Below are positions 35,592-44,687 of a stretch of 64,000 nt of DNA, piece after piece (position 1 is the first letter of the stretch; every line of letters begins with the position of its first letter). The notes under the pieces are model-generated. The model was given only the letters and a program-made list of their open reading frames with translations, was not told the origin of the DNA and did no database searches. Source of the stretch: Bacillus sp. OV322. Its GTDB lineage: Bacteria > Bacillota > Bacilli > Bacillales > DSM-1321. The stretch is from positions 310,001 to 374,000 of the forward strand of contig NZ_FOMA01000002.1 in NCBI RefSeq assembly GCF_900112495.1. The letters are read 5' to 3'. The position numbers and the translations under genes are program-made.

Positions 35592-35672
35592 GTATAATAT
35601 TCTGAATATTGGTACTTAATACCTGCTAACTTTATGATGGTTACAAATATTTTTATTCGCTATTCAACAAGA

Positions 35673-35853
35673 GGTTGATTTCCGCTTCAGGATGCTCGCT
35701 TTCCGCGGGGCAGGCGGTGAGCCTCTAAAGCAATGCTTGCGGGGTCTCACCTTCCCGCTAATCCCGCAGGAGTCTCGCACCTTACGCTCTAATCAACCTG
35801 ACTTAACAATGGAATTGCCTCACACAGAACACATTAAAAAAAGAAAAGATCCT
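35673..35853 (+). repeat. Dispersed intergenic repeat, copy B (full length)
   Basis: Longest of three copies. It starts GGTTGATTTCCGCTTCAGG, contains a GC-rich stem-loop middle (GCGGGGCAGGCGGTGAGCC with GGGGTCTCACC), then AGTCTCGCACC and AATCAACCTGACTTAACAAT, and ends in an A-rich AAGAAAAGATCC tail. No ORF. Confidence 0.8.
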
Positions 35854-35961
35854 AAATAAAAGAAGTTACGACACGGTTCACAAAATTGCGCGAAAAGAAA
35901 ATATTTCCAATAATGTAAAAATAACTTATGATAGAGATGATAAAGAAATAGGGGGAACGAT

Positions 35962-38900
35962 ATGACGATTGCGAAAAAAATTCTATCACTTGGCGTAAGT
36001 TTGTCTCTAGCCTCAACACCGTTTTTTTCTCATCATGAAGTTTTGGCAAAGGGACCGGCAATCTCTAAAGCAGCTTTGCCGCTGAAAAGTGCCCGTGCTT
36101 CTCTAAATGGCAAGCTGCAGAATGCCAATGCGGGGAACTACAGCGATGATACACTTATTGTGAAATACTCGAAGCCATTATCAGCAGCAGATCATCAGCT
36201 CGCAGGAGGGACTGTCATTCGGCATGTGAGCGGACTGAATTATGTTGTTGTTAAAGTAAAAAACAAAAAAGATTTTAAGAAGGCACTGTTAAAGTATCAA
36301 AAAAATAAAAAGGTTGTGTCTGTCAATGTCAGTCCGATTTATAAACCCTTGGCTGCAGCTGATCCTAAAATGGACAAGCAGTATTCACTGAGCCTTCTGC
36401 ATATTAATGAAGCTCAGAAGCTCGCAGGAAAGAACAAAGTGACGGTGGCAGTCATCGACGGGGGAATTGACCGCAATCATCCTGAACTGAAAGGATCCTT
36501 GCTTCCAAGCTATAATGTTGTGAATCCGATGAATCCGGCCAATCCAGATCTTCACGGTACACATGTAGCAGGAATCATCGCTGCCAAAAAAGGCAATGGA
36601 ATCGGCGGGTATGGAGTCAACCCGAATGTAAATCTTCTTTCAGTCGATGTGTTTGACAGCCAAGAAGGCACCTATGATTATAATATTGCCCAGGGTGTTT
36701 TGTATGCAGCTGAAAAGGGGGCCAAGGTGATTAATCTTAGTCTTGGAGGAGGATTTCCCTCGCCGGTTCTAGAAGAGGCTATCAAAAAGGTAATCGCTAA
36801 AGGAGTGGTAGTGGTAGCCGCTTCCGGAAATGACGGGATGGAAATGCGGAGTTACCCTGCAGCCTATGAAGGGGTTATCAGCGTCGGCTCAGTTGACAGC
36901 AAGAAGAAGCTCAGCTATTTTTCCAACTACGGAGCAGCAACAGATATTGTGGCGCCTGGAGAGGATGTATATGCGCCTATCTATGATAAAGAGAAAAAAT
37001 CAGCATTTGGGACGTTGAGCGGAACAAGCATGGCTTCGCCGGTCGTGGCCGGAGCGGCATCACTGCTTCTTTCCAAATATCCGAAGCTTACTCCGGCACA
37101 GGTTGAGTACATTTTGGAACAAACATCAACAGATCTTGGAGCATCTGGCTATGATATCAAATATGGAAACGGGCTTGTCAATCCAGTTGCAGCCTTGAAA
37201 TATGATATAAAAAAACTTCCGGCTTTCGTAAAAGAAAAGTGGTCAGAGGACGAAATTTTCAAAAAGGCAGAAGCCATCAAACCCGAAGCAGGAGAATCGA
37301 AAATCTCCGGATCGATTACAAAGCCTTATCAGCAGAACTGGGTGAAGTTTCATGTGGAAAAAGGGGAGTATATCCAGACAAACCTTTCTAGCAGCTCTCC
37401 GTATGATTACAAGGTAATGGTCAATTTCTTTGGAGATATTTTTCATAAACAAGAGCTTGAAATCAATGATGTGGTACAAGGGAAAAATGAAGCAAAGCTG
37501 ATTCAGGCACCATTTACAGGAGATGTCGCTATCGGGGTGAAGGACGTGAACGGAAACTTTGATAAAAGCCGTTCAAAGTACTCGTTATCCATCATCAAAA
37601 CAGACAAGCTTCCAGAAGATGAATCAAGCAAAGAAGCACCAATCGATATGAAAAGCGTTCCCCAAGCCTTGCATCTTACAGGCGAAGAAGGTGACGACGA
37701 CTATTTCACCTTTAAATCCGGAAATACTGCGCAGCTGATGAAATTCAGTGCTTCAGGAATTCCGGGAGTCAATATCGGGCTAGAAGTTTACGATAAGGCT
37801 TCCCTGTTTCCTCCAGCTGACGATGGTTCCGGCAGCGGAGAAGGAACAGATCCAAAAGAAGGAGACAAGGGATCTGATTCTAAAGAAGGAGATAAGGAAC
37901 CCGCTTTAACAGAAGATGAAAAATCCGCTTCGGGTGATACAGTTCCGGCCAAAGAGGAAGAGATCCCGTCTCTATACTCAGCCAACAATGGAGGCACGGG
38001 AGATGGTGAAACCATCACCTTTATGTCTGAACCTGACACAGAGTATTATGTGAAGGTGACGAGCAAGAAGCTGATGATGGATGATTCCATGAGTTTCATA
38101 GAATTCATTACCATGCTGCTGTTTGGAATGTCCCAGAGTGAGCAGGAACCGGGACAATCCCTGCTTCCATATCAGGTTCACCTCGACAGCAAAACGCTTC
38201 CTGAGGATGAAGATGGCCTTCCTGGCGAAGAGCCGGATGGGGAGGATGATGGCGGAGACTATGATTCTGATAAAGAATATGAGAAAATTTCCAGCGCAGC
38301 ACTTCCATATGAATTAGGGAGCACGTTAAGCGGCTATATTCAAAATGAGGGTGATGAGGATTGGTACTCCTTCACGGCAGATAAAACCGGGATTTACAAA
38401 TTCGACCTTCCAGGAACAGATGGGACGCCGCTGCTGCAGATTTCAGAAGTGATTGAGTCAAAGAATGAAGATGGGAAAATACACAAGTTTCTAAACCCGA
38501 TTGGCTATAACGTGGAAGGCGATTTCTTTTCGATGGGATTGTCACATGAAGTTTATACAGGTTTGAAGGCAGGAAAAACGTATTATTTAACGGCTGCCAT
38601 GAATCCATTTTCTTCGAATCTTTCCTTTGATCCGTATCAAATTAAAGGAGAGTTCTTTACCAAAGCACCAGGTGATGCTTATGAAGAAAATGACACACCT
38701 GAAAAGGCGAAAACACTGCCAAAAGGGCCGATTGAAGGAAACTTCGCCATGCCGAATGATACTGACACTTTTTATCTTGCGCCTTCCAAAACCGCCATTT
38801 ACGGAGTGGACTTTCAGCGTAAGGAACTGACAGATTCCTTGAAAGCAAAATATCCTCAAGCATTGCTGGCTCCTTTTTACGGATTGGTAGCCATCACCGA

Positions 38901-39483
38901 GGATACGAACCTGAACCACAAGCTGGATGATGATGAATATGAAAAAACTACTTATGTAGAAAAAATGGATCAATCCGGCTTTAATTACGGTTCCTTTAAG
39001 GCTGAAAAAGGAAAAAGGTACTTTGTCACATTGCAGAGCTATATTGATAGTGCCTCACCGCTGACATTATGGCCATATAAGCTGACTGTGGCACCGGTGA
39101 ATCTAAAAGATGAAGATGCTTCTTCTAAAGTGCGGCATAATACACCATCTAAGCCGCTGCAGTTTAAAAAGGTTAATAGCAAAACCTACTCTGCGAGCGC
39201 AAGTTTGAATGCGGGAGTCGGAGAAGGCGATGAAGACTGGTTTGCCTTCACATCCGATAAAACTCAAACAGGATTGATCACACTAAAAGCAGGCAATGAA
39301 ATCGACGGGGTAATCGAAGTTTATAAAAACGGAAAACGAGTCGCCTATAGTGATTACTACGCACAGGGAGACAGCGAAATCTTATCGCTTAACCTAGCAA
39401 AAGGCACGTATTACATCAAAGTCCGTGACAGTAAAGGAAACGCATCTTTCAATCAGTACGGTTTAACAATTGCATTGAATTAG
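35962..39483 (+). CDS. Giant secreted subtilase (S8) with repeated PPC-like domains and acidic linkers
   Basis: An 1173-residue exoprotease. Signal peptide (KKILSLGVSLSLASTPFFS), I9-like propeptide (residues about 50-135), then the S8 domain with Asp in VAVIDGGIDRNHPE (about 168), His in HGTHVAGIIAAKKG (about 198) and Ser in LSGTSMASPVVAGA (about 356). Behind it lie at least four beta domains of PPC type, each with a (D/E)DxWFAF/DDYFTF/EDWYSF core (about 570, 800, 930, 1090). Two low-complexity acidic linkers (about 615-665 with SGSGEGTDPKEGDKGSDSKE and 745-775 with EDEDGLPGEEPDGEDDGG) separate them and may bind calcium. The ribosome site is AGGGGGA. It is about twice the length of usual subtilisins; substrate unknown. 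Confidence 0.9.
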   Translation: MTIAKKILSLGVSLSLASTPFFSHHEVLAKGPAISKAALPLKSARASLNGKLQNANAGNYSDDTLIVKYSKPLSAADHQLAGGTVIRHVSGLNYVVVKVKNKKDFKKALLKYQKNKKVVSVNVSPIYKPLAAADPKMDKQYSLSLLHINEAQKLAGKNKVTVAVIDGGIDRNHPELKGSLLPSYNVVNPMNPANPDLHGTHVAGIIAAKKGNGIGGYGVNPNVNLLSVDVFDSQEGTYDYNIAQGVLYAAEKGAKVINLSLGGGFPSPVLEEAIKKVIAKGVVVVAASGNDGMEMRSYPAAYEGVISVGSVDSKKKLSYFSNYGAATDIVAPGEDVYAPIYDKEKKSAFGTLSGTSMASPVVAGAASLLLSKYPKLTPAQVEYILEQTSTDLGASGYDIKYGNGLVNPVAALKYDIKKLPAFVKEKWSEDEIFKKAEAIKPEAGESKISGSITKPYQQNWVKFHVEKGEYIQTNLSSSSPYDYKVMVNFFGDIFHKQELEINDVVQGKNEAKLIQAPFTGDVAIGVKDVNGNFDKSRSKYSLSIIKTDKLPEDESSKEAPIDMKSVPQALHLTGEEGDDDYFTFKSGNTAQLMKFSASGIPGVNIGLEVYDKASLFPPADDGSGSGEGTDPKEGDKGSDSKEGDKEPALTEDEKSASGDTVPAKEEEIPSLYSANNGGTGDGETITFMSEPDTEYYVKVTSKKLMMDDSMSFIEFITMLLFGMSQSEQEPGQSLLPYQVHLDSKTLPEDEDGLPGEEPDGEDDGGDYDSDKEYEKISSAALPYELGSTLSGYIQNEGDEDWYSFTADKTGIYKFDLPGTDGTPLLQISEVIESKNEDGKIHKFLNPIGYNVEGDFFSMGLSHEVYTGLKAGKTYYLTAAMNPFSSNLSFDPYQIKGEFFTKAPGDAYEENDTPEKAKTLPKGPIEGNFAMPNDTDTFYLAPSKTAIYGVDFQRKELTDSLKAKYPQALLAPFYGLVAITEDTNLNHKLDDDEYEKTTYVEKMDQSGFNYGSFKAEKGKRYFVTLQSYIDSASPLTLWPYKLTVAPVNLKDEDASSKVRHNTPSKPLQFKKVNSKTYSASASLNAGVGEGDEDWFAFTSDKTQTGLITLKAGNEIDGVIEVYKNGKRVAYSDYYAQGDSEILSLNLAKGTYYIKVRDSKGNASFNQYGLTIALN

Positions 39484-39490
39484 ATACCTT

Positions 39491-39522
39491 TTAAGCAGCT
39501 CTCCTAAGGGGGCTGCTTTTTT
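39491..39522 (+). terminator. Terminator of the giant subtilase gene
   Basis: AAGCAGC / GCTGCTT stem followed by TTTTTT. Confidence 0.8.
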
Positions 39523-39523
39523 C

Positions 39524-39680
39524 TGCACGATTCTCATGAGAAGGTGCATGAATCTGGGTAGTTGCAAGATTTTATGGGAAAGTTGCATGATTATCATGGA
39601 AAGTCGCATGATTTCGAGAAAAGTTGCACGAATTTGCTGTAAAGGTGCATGATTATAGCTAAAAGCCATATGATTTCTGG
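39524..39680 (+). repeat. GCATGATT-family short-period degenerate repeats (cluster 1)
   Basis: Seven units of about 21-24 nt built on (A)AAGTTGCATGATT...GGAA (variants GTGCATGAATC, GTCGCATGATT, GTTGCACGAATT). A second cluster lies at 56575-56735. Confidence 0.75.
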
Positions 39681-39807
39681 AGTAATCCCTGATTATAAAG
39701 CATCAGAGCTGTGAGGAGAGCCTTAAAAGAGCGTATCAAACCTTAAGATACCCTTAAGTGCATTCAGAAAGACCCTGAAAACAAGACAGGTTTCAAAACA
39801 AACATAA

Positions 39808-39839
39808 AAAACCCCCTGCTTCTAAGAGCCAGGGGGCTT
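39808..39839 (-). terminator. Terminator of the NlpC/P60 gene
   Basis: AACCCCCTG / CAGGGGGCTT stem; TTTTTTATG follows on the - strand. Confidence 0.85.
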
Positions 39840-39845
39840 AATTTC

Positions 39846-40505
39846 TTATAGTGTCTTACAGCCCATATATCTTGGTTTCCAGTAGGAGTTGCTTAAGCTG
39901 GCGATGCTTACTCCGTGGGAAGAAGATGAGTTGATGAACTGATTGTTTCCTATATATATGCCAACATGTGAGACGCCTGAGCCGCCAGTGTTGAAGAATA
40001 CGAGATCTCCTTTTACAGGGGCAGAGGTTTTTAGTCCGATGTTAGAGTAAAGCTGTGAGGAAGTCCTTGGAAGGATGATTCCTTGTTTTTGATAGACGTA
40101 ATAGATTAAGCCTGAGCAGTCAAAGCCGGATGGAGTCATTCCGCCCCATCTGTAAGGAACACCCATGTATTGTTTGGCAGTACTGATAAGTCTAGGGACG
40201 TCTACTTTGTATACACCCATGGCATTGTATGTATTGCGGCCGGATATTCCGTCGGCAGTCAGTCTTTTTGCGGATTGAAATCTTTTAACGGCACTAGTAG
40301 TTGAAGAACCGTAGTATGTAGTATATGAACCTGAATAGCTATAATAGCCTTTAATTTTTAATAGATTTTGGAGCTGCCTGACATCTGTACTTGTCATAGC
40401 AGGTTTAAGAGTTTTGTCTCCGATATTTGCGGAAGCCTGATGGCTGAAAAGCGGCGATAGCATAATGGCGGCAGCGGCTGCAACAGAAGCGATTACTTTT
40501 TTCAT
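39846..40505 (-). CDS. Secreted NlpC/P60 endopeptidase with peptidoglycan-binding domain
   Basis: A 219-residue wall hydrolase. ATG 40505 gives a clean signal peptide (MKKVIASVAAAAAIMLSPLF...ASA) after GGGAGGA; the longer frame from 40556 has no site. Residues about 35-95 are a PG_binding_1 domain (TSTDVRQLQNLLKIKGYYS ... RFQSAKRLTADGISGRNTY). The C-terminal NlpC/P60 domain has the catalytic Cys in GFDCSGLIYYVY, His in GVSHVGIYIG and the third polar residue in NSSSSHGV. Enzymes of this class cut the D-Glu-meso-DAP bond of stem peptides. It is divergent from secA2. Confidence 0.9.
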   Translation of the reverse strand: MKKVIASVAAAAAIMLSPLFSHQASANIGDKTLKPAMTSTDVRQLQNLLKIKGYYSYSGSYTTYYGSSTTSAVKRFQSAKRLTADGISGRNTYNAMGVYKVDVPRLISTAKQYMGVPYRWGGMTPSGFDCSGLIYYVYQKQGIILPRTSSQLYSNIGLKTSAPVKGDLVFFNTGGSGVSHVGIYIGNNQFINSSSSHGVSIASLSNSYWKPRYMGCKTL

Positions 40506-40730
40506 GATGTGTGTTGTTTCCTCCCGAATAATATCTTGGATAACTTGTACAATCATGGTAATACAGGAATGTTACAATAAACGTGCAATAATATTACAAT
40601 TGTATTACAATTTTGAAATAGTAATCATTGGCAAATTTAATATAGGTAAATTTTGACACATGAACATATAATTTCTTAATATGATATAATTCGACTAGAT
40701 GTTTATTTAATGGTAACAGGGGAGAATCGC

Positions 40731-43112
40731 ATGATATCTAAAGTTAAAGAGCTTTTTAATGAAAGTTCAAAAGATTTGAAAAGACTATTTAAACTAACAG
40801 AAAAAGTAAATAAATTAGAGAAAAAGTATGAGAAATTGTCAGATTCAGAGTTAAAGGCATGTACAGAGGACTTTAAAGAGCAGCTGAGATCCGGCAAGAC
40901 TATTGAGAATATTCAATCAGAGGCGTTTGCGGTTGTAAGGGAAGCTGCTAAAAGGGTAATGGGTCTCAGGCACTATGATGTGCAGCTGATTGGCGGAGCT
41001 GTTATGAATGAGGGCAGTATTGCCCAGATGAATACAGGGGAAGGAAAAACACTTGTTGCCACTCTTCCCAGCTATCTGCGCGCGCTTGAAGGAAAAGGAG
41101 TGCACATCATTACTGCGAATGAATACCTTGCCAGCCGCGATAAAGAACTAATGGGCCAGGTTCATGAATTTCTTGGCCTGACGGTAGGATTGAATATCTC
41201 CCAGATGGAAAACGCTGAAAAAAGAGCGGCCTATCAGGCTGATATCACGTACGGAACTGGAACAGAGTTTGGTTTTGACTATCTTCGTGACAACATGGTA
41301 TTCCGTAAGGAAGATAAGGTCCAAAGGGGCCATCATTATGCGATTGTCGATGAAGTGGACAGTATTTTGATTGATGAAGCGAAGACACCTTTGATTATTG
41401 CCAACCAGTCCAGCGAGGGAGCCGAGCTGTTCAGGATTACCGCTGAGATTGTCAGGAATTTTAAAAAAGATGAGGATTATGATTTATTCCAGGATACGAA
41501 GCAAACCTTCTTAAGTGATGGAGGTTCGAAAAAGATTGAACATGCTTTTGGAATAGACAATCTGTATGAAGCAGAGCACCAGGAGCTTCTTCACCATGTG
41601 ATGCAGTCTCTGCGTGCTTCCGTCATCATGAAAAAAGACGTGGATTACATTATCAAAGAAGGAAAGATTGTCATAATCGACCAGTTCACTGGAAGGGTTA
41701 TGGAAGGCCGTACATTCAGCGAGGGCCTTCATCAGGCGATCGAAGCAAAGGAAGGCCTTGAAATTTCCGAAGAAAATGAAACACATGCAACGATTACTAT
41801 CCAAAACTATTTCCGCATGTACAAAAACCTTTCCGGAATGACAGGCAGTGCCACACCTTCTAAAAAGGAATTCTGGGAAACGTACCGCTTGAACGTCGTC
41901 ACCATCCCTACAAATAAAGAAGTCCGCCGCATCGATTATGAAGATCTGGTATATAAGGATCAGCCTTCAAAAATCAAGAAAATCATTGAAGAAGTCAGTG
42001 TGATGCACGGCAAAAAACGTCCGGTTCTGATCGGGACGACTTCTATTGAGCAATCTGAGAAATTATCGGCACATTTGAAGAAGGCCAAAATCAGGCATCA
42101 GATATTAAATGCCAAAACAGAAGAAGATGAAGCAAAAGTGATTTCAATGGCCGGCCAAAAAGGGCAGGTTATGCTTGCGACGAACATGGCTGGACGGGGA
42201 ACGGACATCCTGCTTGGCGAAGGAGTCAGGGAACTTGGCGGCCTTCATATCATCGGAACGGAAAGGCATGAAAGCAACAGGATCGATATGCAGCTGAGAG
42301 GGCGTTCAGGACGCCAGGGAGATGAAGGTTCATCACAATTCATTATCTCGCTTGAAGATGATTTGTTCCTTTATTACGATGAAGAAGAAAAAGAACGCTA
42401 TATGAAAAAAGTAAAAACAGACACTAACGGCCTTGTGCTTACTCCGGATCCCGTAAAGTTCACGAAAAAGGTCCAGGAAATGATCGAAAGCACACACTAC
42501 AGCTCCCGCAGCCATCTGCTGAAGCTTGAAAATGTGCTGGATCAGCAGAGTAAGGTTGTATATTCGATGAGGGACAGGGTTCTTGATTTGCAAAGCGATG
42601 AAATGTTCCAGGAGCTGCTTCAGTATATGGAACGTTATATCGTTCAGATTATAGACAGATATTATCCGGAAGATCCTGCCGAATGGAATCATGAGGGGCT
42701 TGAATATGAACTTTCCATCTTGTTCTTTGCCCAGCATTTCCCGCAAGGAAGTCTGGCTGAGCTTGAGAAAGCTGAGGCAGAGAGTCTGATATGGAGCGAG
42801 TTTGCCCATTTGAAAGAAATGATTTCCACTCTCGAAGAAGATGAAGGGTTAAGCATGCAATTGAAGCAGTTCATGCTTTCGGCCATCGATACGAACTGGA
42901 TCACCCATTTGAATCTGATGAGCCAGATTAAAGATGGAATCCATCTTCGCAGCTATGCACAGGATGATCCTTATGTTCAGTTTGAAAAAGAAGGAATGGC
43001 AGAATTCAAACAGCTGATTGCCGATATCGAGTCAGAAATCAGCATCCGCTTCTCCGAGTTCATGAAAAATGCCTATGATTATACAAATGAAGATGAAGAA
43101 GGTGAAGAGTGA
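40731..43112 (+). CDS. secA2: Accessory secretion ATPase SecA2
   Basis: A 793-residue SecA paralog. ATG 40731 is chosen (GGGGAGA 6 nt upstream) over an in-frame ATG 21 bp earlier. DEAD motor motifs are complete: Walker A MNTGEGKT (about 104), [18 protein letters not shown], Walker [18 protein letters not shown] (about 207), [30 protein letters not shown] and [15 protein letters not shown]. The zinc-binding SEC-C tail of housekeeping SecA is absent; the protein ends in an acidic DEEGEE. Its stop overlaps the start of slaP. In B. anthracis the SecA2-SlaP pair exports S-layer proteins Sap and EA1; the S-layer genes at 1-7 kb are the obvious clients here. Confidence 0.93.
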   Translation: MISKVKELFNESSKDLKRLFKLTEKVNKLEKKYEKLSDSELKACTEDFKEQLRSGKTIENIQSEAFAVVREAAKRVMGLRHYDVQLIGGAVMNEGSIAQMNTGEGKTLVATLPSYLRALEGKGVHIITANEYLASRDKELMGQVHEFLGLTVGLNISQMENAEKRAAYQADITYGTGTEFGFDYLRDNMVFRKEDKVQRGHHYAIVDEVDSILIDEAKTPLIIANQSSEGAELFRITAEIVRNFKKDEDYDLFQDTKQTFLSDGGSKKIEHAFGIDNLYEAEHQELLHHVMQSLRASVIMKKDVDYIIKEGKIVIIDQFTGRVMEGRTFSEGLHQAIEAKEGLEISEENETHATITIQNYFRMYKNLSGMTGSATPSKKEFWETYRLNVVTIPTNKEVRRIDYEDLVYKDQPSKIKKIIEEVSVMHGKKRPVLIGTTSIEQSEKLSAHLKKAKIRHQILNAKTEEDEAKVISMAGQKGQVMLATNMAGRGTDILLGEGVRELGGLHIIGTERHESNRIDMQLRGRSGRQGDEGSSQFIISLEDDLFLYYDEEEKERYMKKVKTDTNGLVLTPDPVKFTKKVQEMIESTHYSSRSHLLKLENVLDQQSKVVYSMRDRVLDLQSDEMFQELLQYMERYIVQIIDRYYPEDPAEWNHEGLEYELSILFFAQHFPQGSLAELEKAEAESLIWSEFAHLKEMISTLEEDEGLSMQLKQFMLSAIDTNWITHLNLMSQIKDGIHLRSYAQDDPYVQFEKEGMAEFKQLIADIESEISIRFSEFMKNAYDYTNEDEEGEE

Positions 43113-43987
43113 TGGGATTATTCAAGAAAAAATCACCTATGCCAGTTAAAGAACCAATCGCACAAACCCCAGAGAATCTGTCTGAAACACATGCTGACTT
43201 AGGGACGGATACAAGTTTGTATTTTCATCCTGATTGGGAGCTTAGCGCTTCCGAACAATATGTATACCGTTTCCGCCATCAGCAGCTGGAAGCTCTGAAG
43301 CCTAATCAATTATCAATTACAGGACTGAATATGGCAGAGCTTGACGGCGATATCATGGTTGTTGCATTTTTGCGCAACACTCTTCCGAAAGCCGTAAATT
43401 TTGAAGAAGTTGATCTGCTGCTGATTGATAAAGACGGAAAAGCATTTGCCAAGAAACAGTTCGAAATGGATGATATCGGTGAAATGCCGCCGATGTCCTG
43501 CATGCCATGGAGATTTCTGTTTTTGAAGGAAGACCGGGTATCCGAGGAAATTCCTGAAGACGGCTGGAAGATTGCCTTTCAGCTGAAGCAGCCCCAAAAG
43601 GAAGCTTTAGAGCTTGATAGTACATGGGAAAATCAGATTTCCGCCGAACAGCGCAAGTATCTGGAGGAAATGGTCACGAACCTTCCTAAACTGAATCCCG
43701 GAGAGATTAACTTAATGGGAATAGAAGCCACTATGAAAGATGATGGAACACTTGCTTGCGTGGTTCTTATCCGCAATGGAAACGATAAGAACATCAAGCT
43801 TGAGACCATTCCTCTAGTTGTGGAAGACGCTGATGGCGACATTGTCTGCCAGGGCGGATTTACACTAGAGAACTTTGAAGTGAAAGCAAATACCAGTAAG
43901 CCATGGACATTCATTTTCCCGGCTACGCTTATTACAAAGCCTCAGCCTAATTTTGAAAGGTGGAAGGTATATCCTCCGCAATCTTAA
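43112..43987 (+). CDS. slaP: SlaP, accessory Sec system S-layer assembly protein
   Basis: A 291-residue cytoplasmic protein with no signal or membrane segment. It starts at ATG 43112, overlapping the secA2 stop codon (TGATG), with GAAGGTGA upstream. It has a basic-to-polar N-terminus and two tandem related SLAP domains: LKPNQLSITGLNMAELDGDIMVV...NFEEVDLLLIDKDGKAFAKKQF...PWRFLF and LNPGEINLMGIEATMKDDGTL...ETIPLVVEDADGDIVCQGGF...PWTFIFP. Both match the S-layer assembly protein family found next to secA2 in Bacillus. In B. anthracis SlaP is needed with SecA2 for efficient S-layer protein secretion. Translational coupling to secA2 is evident. Confidence 0.9.
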   Translation: MGLFKKKSPMPVKEPIAQTPENLSETHADLGTDTSLYFHPDWELSASEQYVYRFRHQQLEALKPNQLSITGLNMAELDGDIMVVAFLRNTLPKAVNFEEVDLLLIDKDGKAFAKKQFEMDDIGEMPPMSCMPWRFLFLKEDRVSEEIPEDGWKIAFQLKQPQKEALELDSTWENQISAEQRKYLEEMVTNLPKLNPGEINLMGIEATMKDDGTLACVVLIRNGNDKNIKLETIPLVVEDADGDIVCQGGFTLENFEVKANTSKPWTFIFPATLITKPQPNFERWKVYPPQS

Positions 43988-43995
43988 TAAAGACG

Positions 43996-44029
43996 CAAAA
44001 AAACCTGTTCTTTTTGAACAGGTTTTTTC
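43996..44029 (+). terminator. Terminator of the secA2-slaP operon
   Basis: AAAAACCTGTTC / GAACAGGTTTTT stem with a 5-nt loop, with A and T tracts. Confidence 0.92.
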
Positions 44030-44092
44030 GTGCTTACTCTTGTTCTATGTATACTGTCGCCAGAAGGCTAAGCTTCCGCCGTTTTCTAGCCC

Positions 44093-44503
44093 TTATGTAA
44101 AGTCCGGCCAGTTGATTTGTATCTGGTCGCCTTCTATTTTTTCAAGTGTCCGGTATTTGAATGGAAGAAGATCGCTGTCAGGCTTGCCGATGAATTCTCT
44201 GATCAGCTCAAACGGCAGAAGTTCAAATTGATCGGATGCTTCGGAGATAAAGTATACCCCGGCAATTTGTCCGCTGCTGCTCATATCTAGTGTGAGAAAT
44301 GCAGGATAATAAGTTTGGTCTTTTGCTTCAAGGATCCCTTTTGCAGTGATCTTGCCATCTGGCTCAGTTTCAACAGCATCGTTGCTGATTTTGTCCAGAA
44401 CCTTTAATGCCCAGCCCGGCTTTTTGTAGCCGCCAATGATCTTGGGTGGGGTATTTTTTAATTGTTCTTTGAGATGGTTGATCTGATTTTGGTTATTATC
44501 CAT
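44093..44503 (-). CDS. Conserved-looking cytoplasmic protein of unknown function
   Basis: A 136-residue soluble protein with a very strong ribosome site (AAGGAGG) before ATG 44503. No signal peptide, membrane helix or known motif is seen. The helical N-terminus (NNQNQINHLKEQLKNTPPKI) precedes an alpha/beta region (YYPAFLTLDMSSSGQIAGVYFISEA) and a final charged segment. It is convergent with slaP and stands alone. The good start signals and ordinary codon use say it is a real gene; I do not recognise its family. Confidence 0.65.
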   Translation of the reverse strand: MDNNQNQINHLKEQLKNTPPKIIGGYKKPGWALKVLDKISNDAVETEPDGKITAKGILEAKDQTYYPAFLTLDMSSSGQIAGVYFISEASDQFELLPFELIREFIGKPDSDLLPFKYRTLEKIEGDQIQINWPDFT

Positions 44504-44570
44504 GATCTATTCCTCCTTATAGTGAATACAAGTCCATGTCAGGCAACTTGCATACTCCTGATGTATATGT

Positions 44571-44603
44571 CAGGCACCGCCAAAAAGGCGGAAGCGGTGC
44601 CTG
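44571..44603. repeat. Inverted repeat of the TCAGGCACC type
   Basis: CAGGCACCGC and GCGGTGCCTG are exact inverted copies with an inner CGCC/GGCG pairing. A partial TGTCAGGCA copy lies 30 bp upstream. No T run follows, so a terminator role is unsure; similar GTCAGGCACC hairpins are scattered in Bacillaceae spacers. Confidence 0.55.
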
Positions 44604-44687
44604 AACAGAAGCCTTGTCCTTTAAAATGCCGGATGATGGAGGCATTTTATACAGTGTAGGAGCCTGATCATCTTAAGAATGAAGAAA

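Noticed and set aside
39524-39680. Possible CRISPR array from regular short repeats (also at 48783-49255 and 56575-56735)
   Set aside because: Units are degenerate, directly adjacent with no unique spacers, and no cas gene is present.
44571-44603. Hairpin as the terminator of patB
   Set aside because: It lies 85 bp beyond the patB stop with no T run on the - strand; kept only as a repeat.
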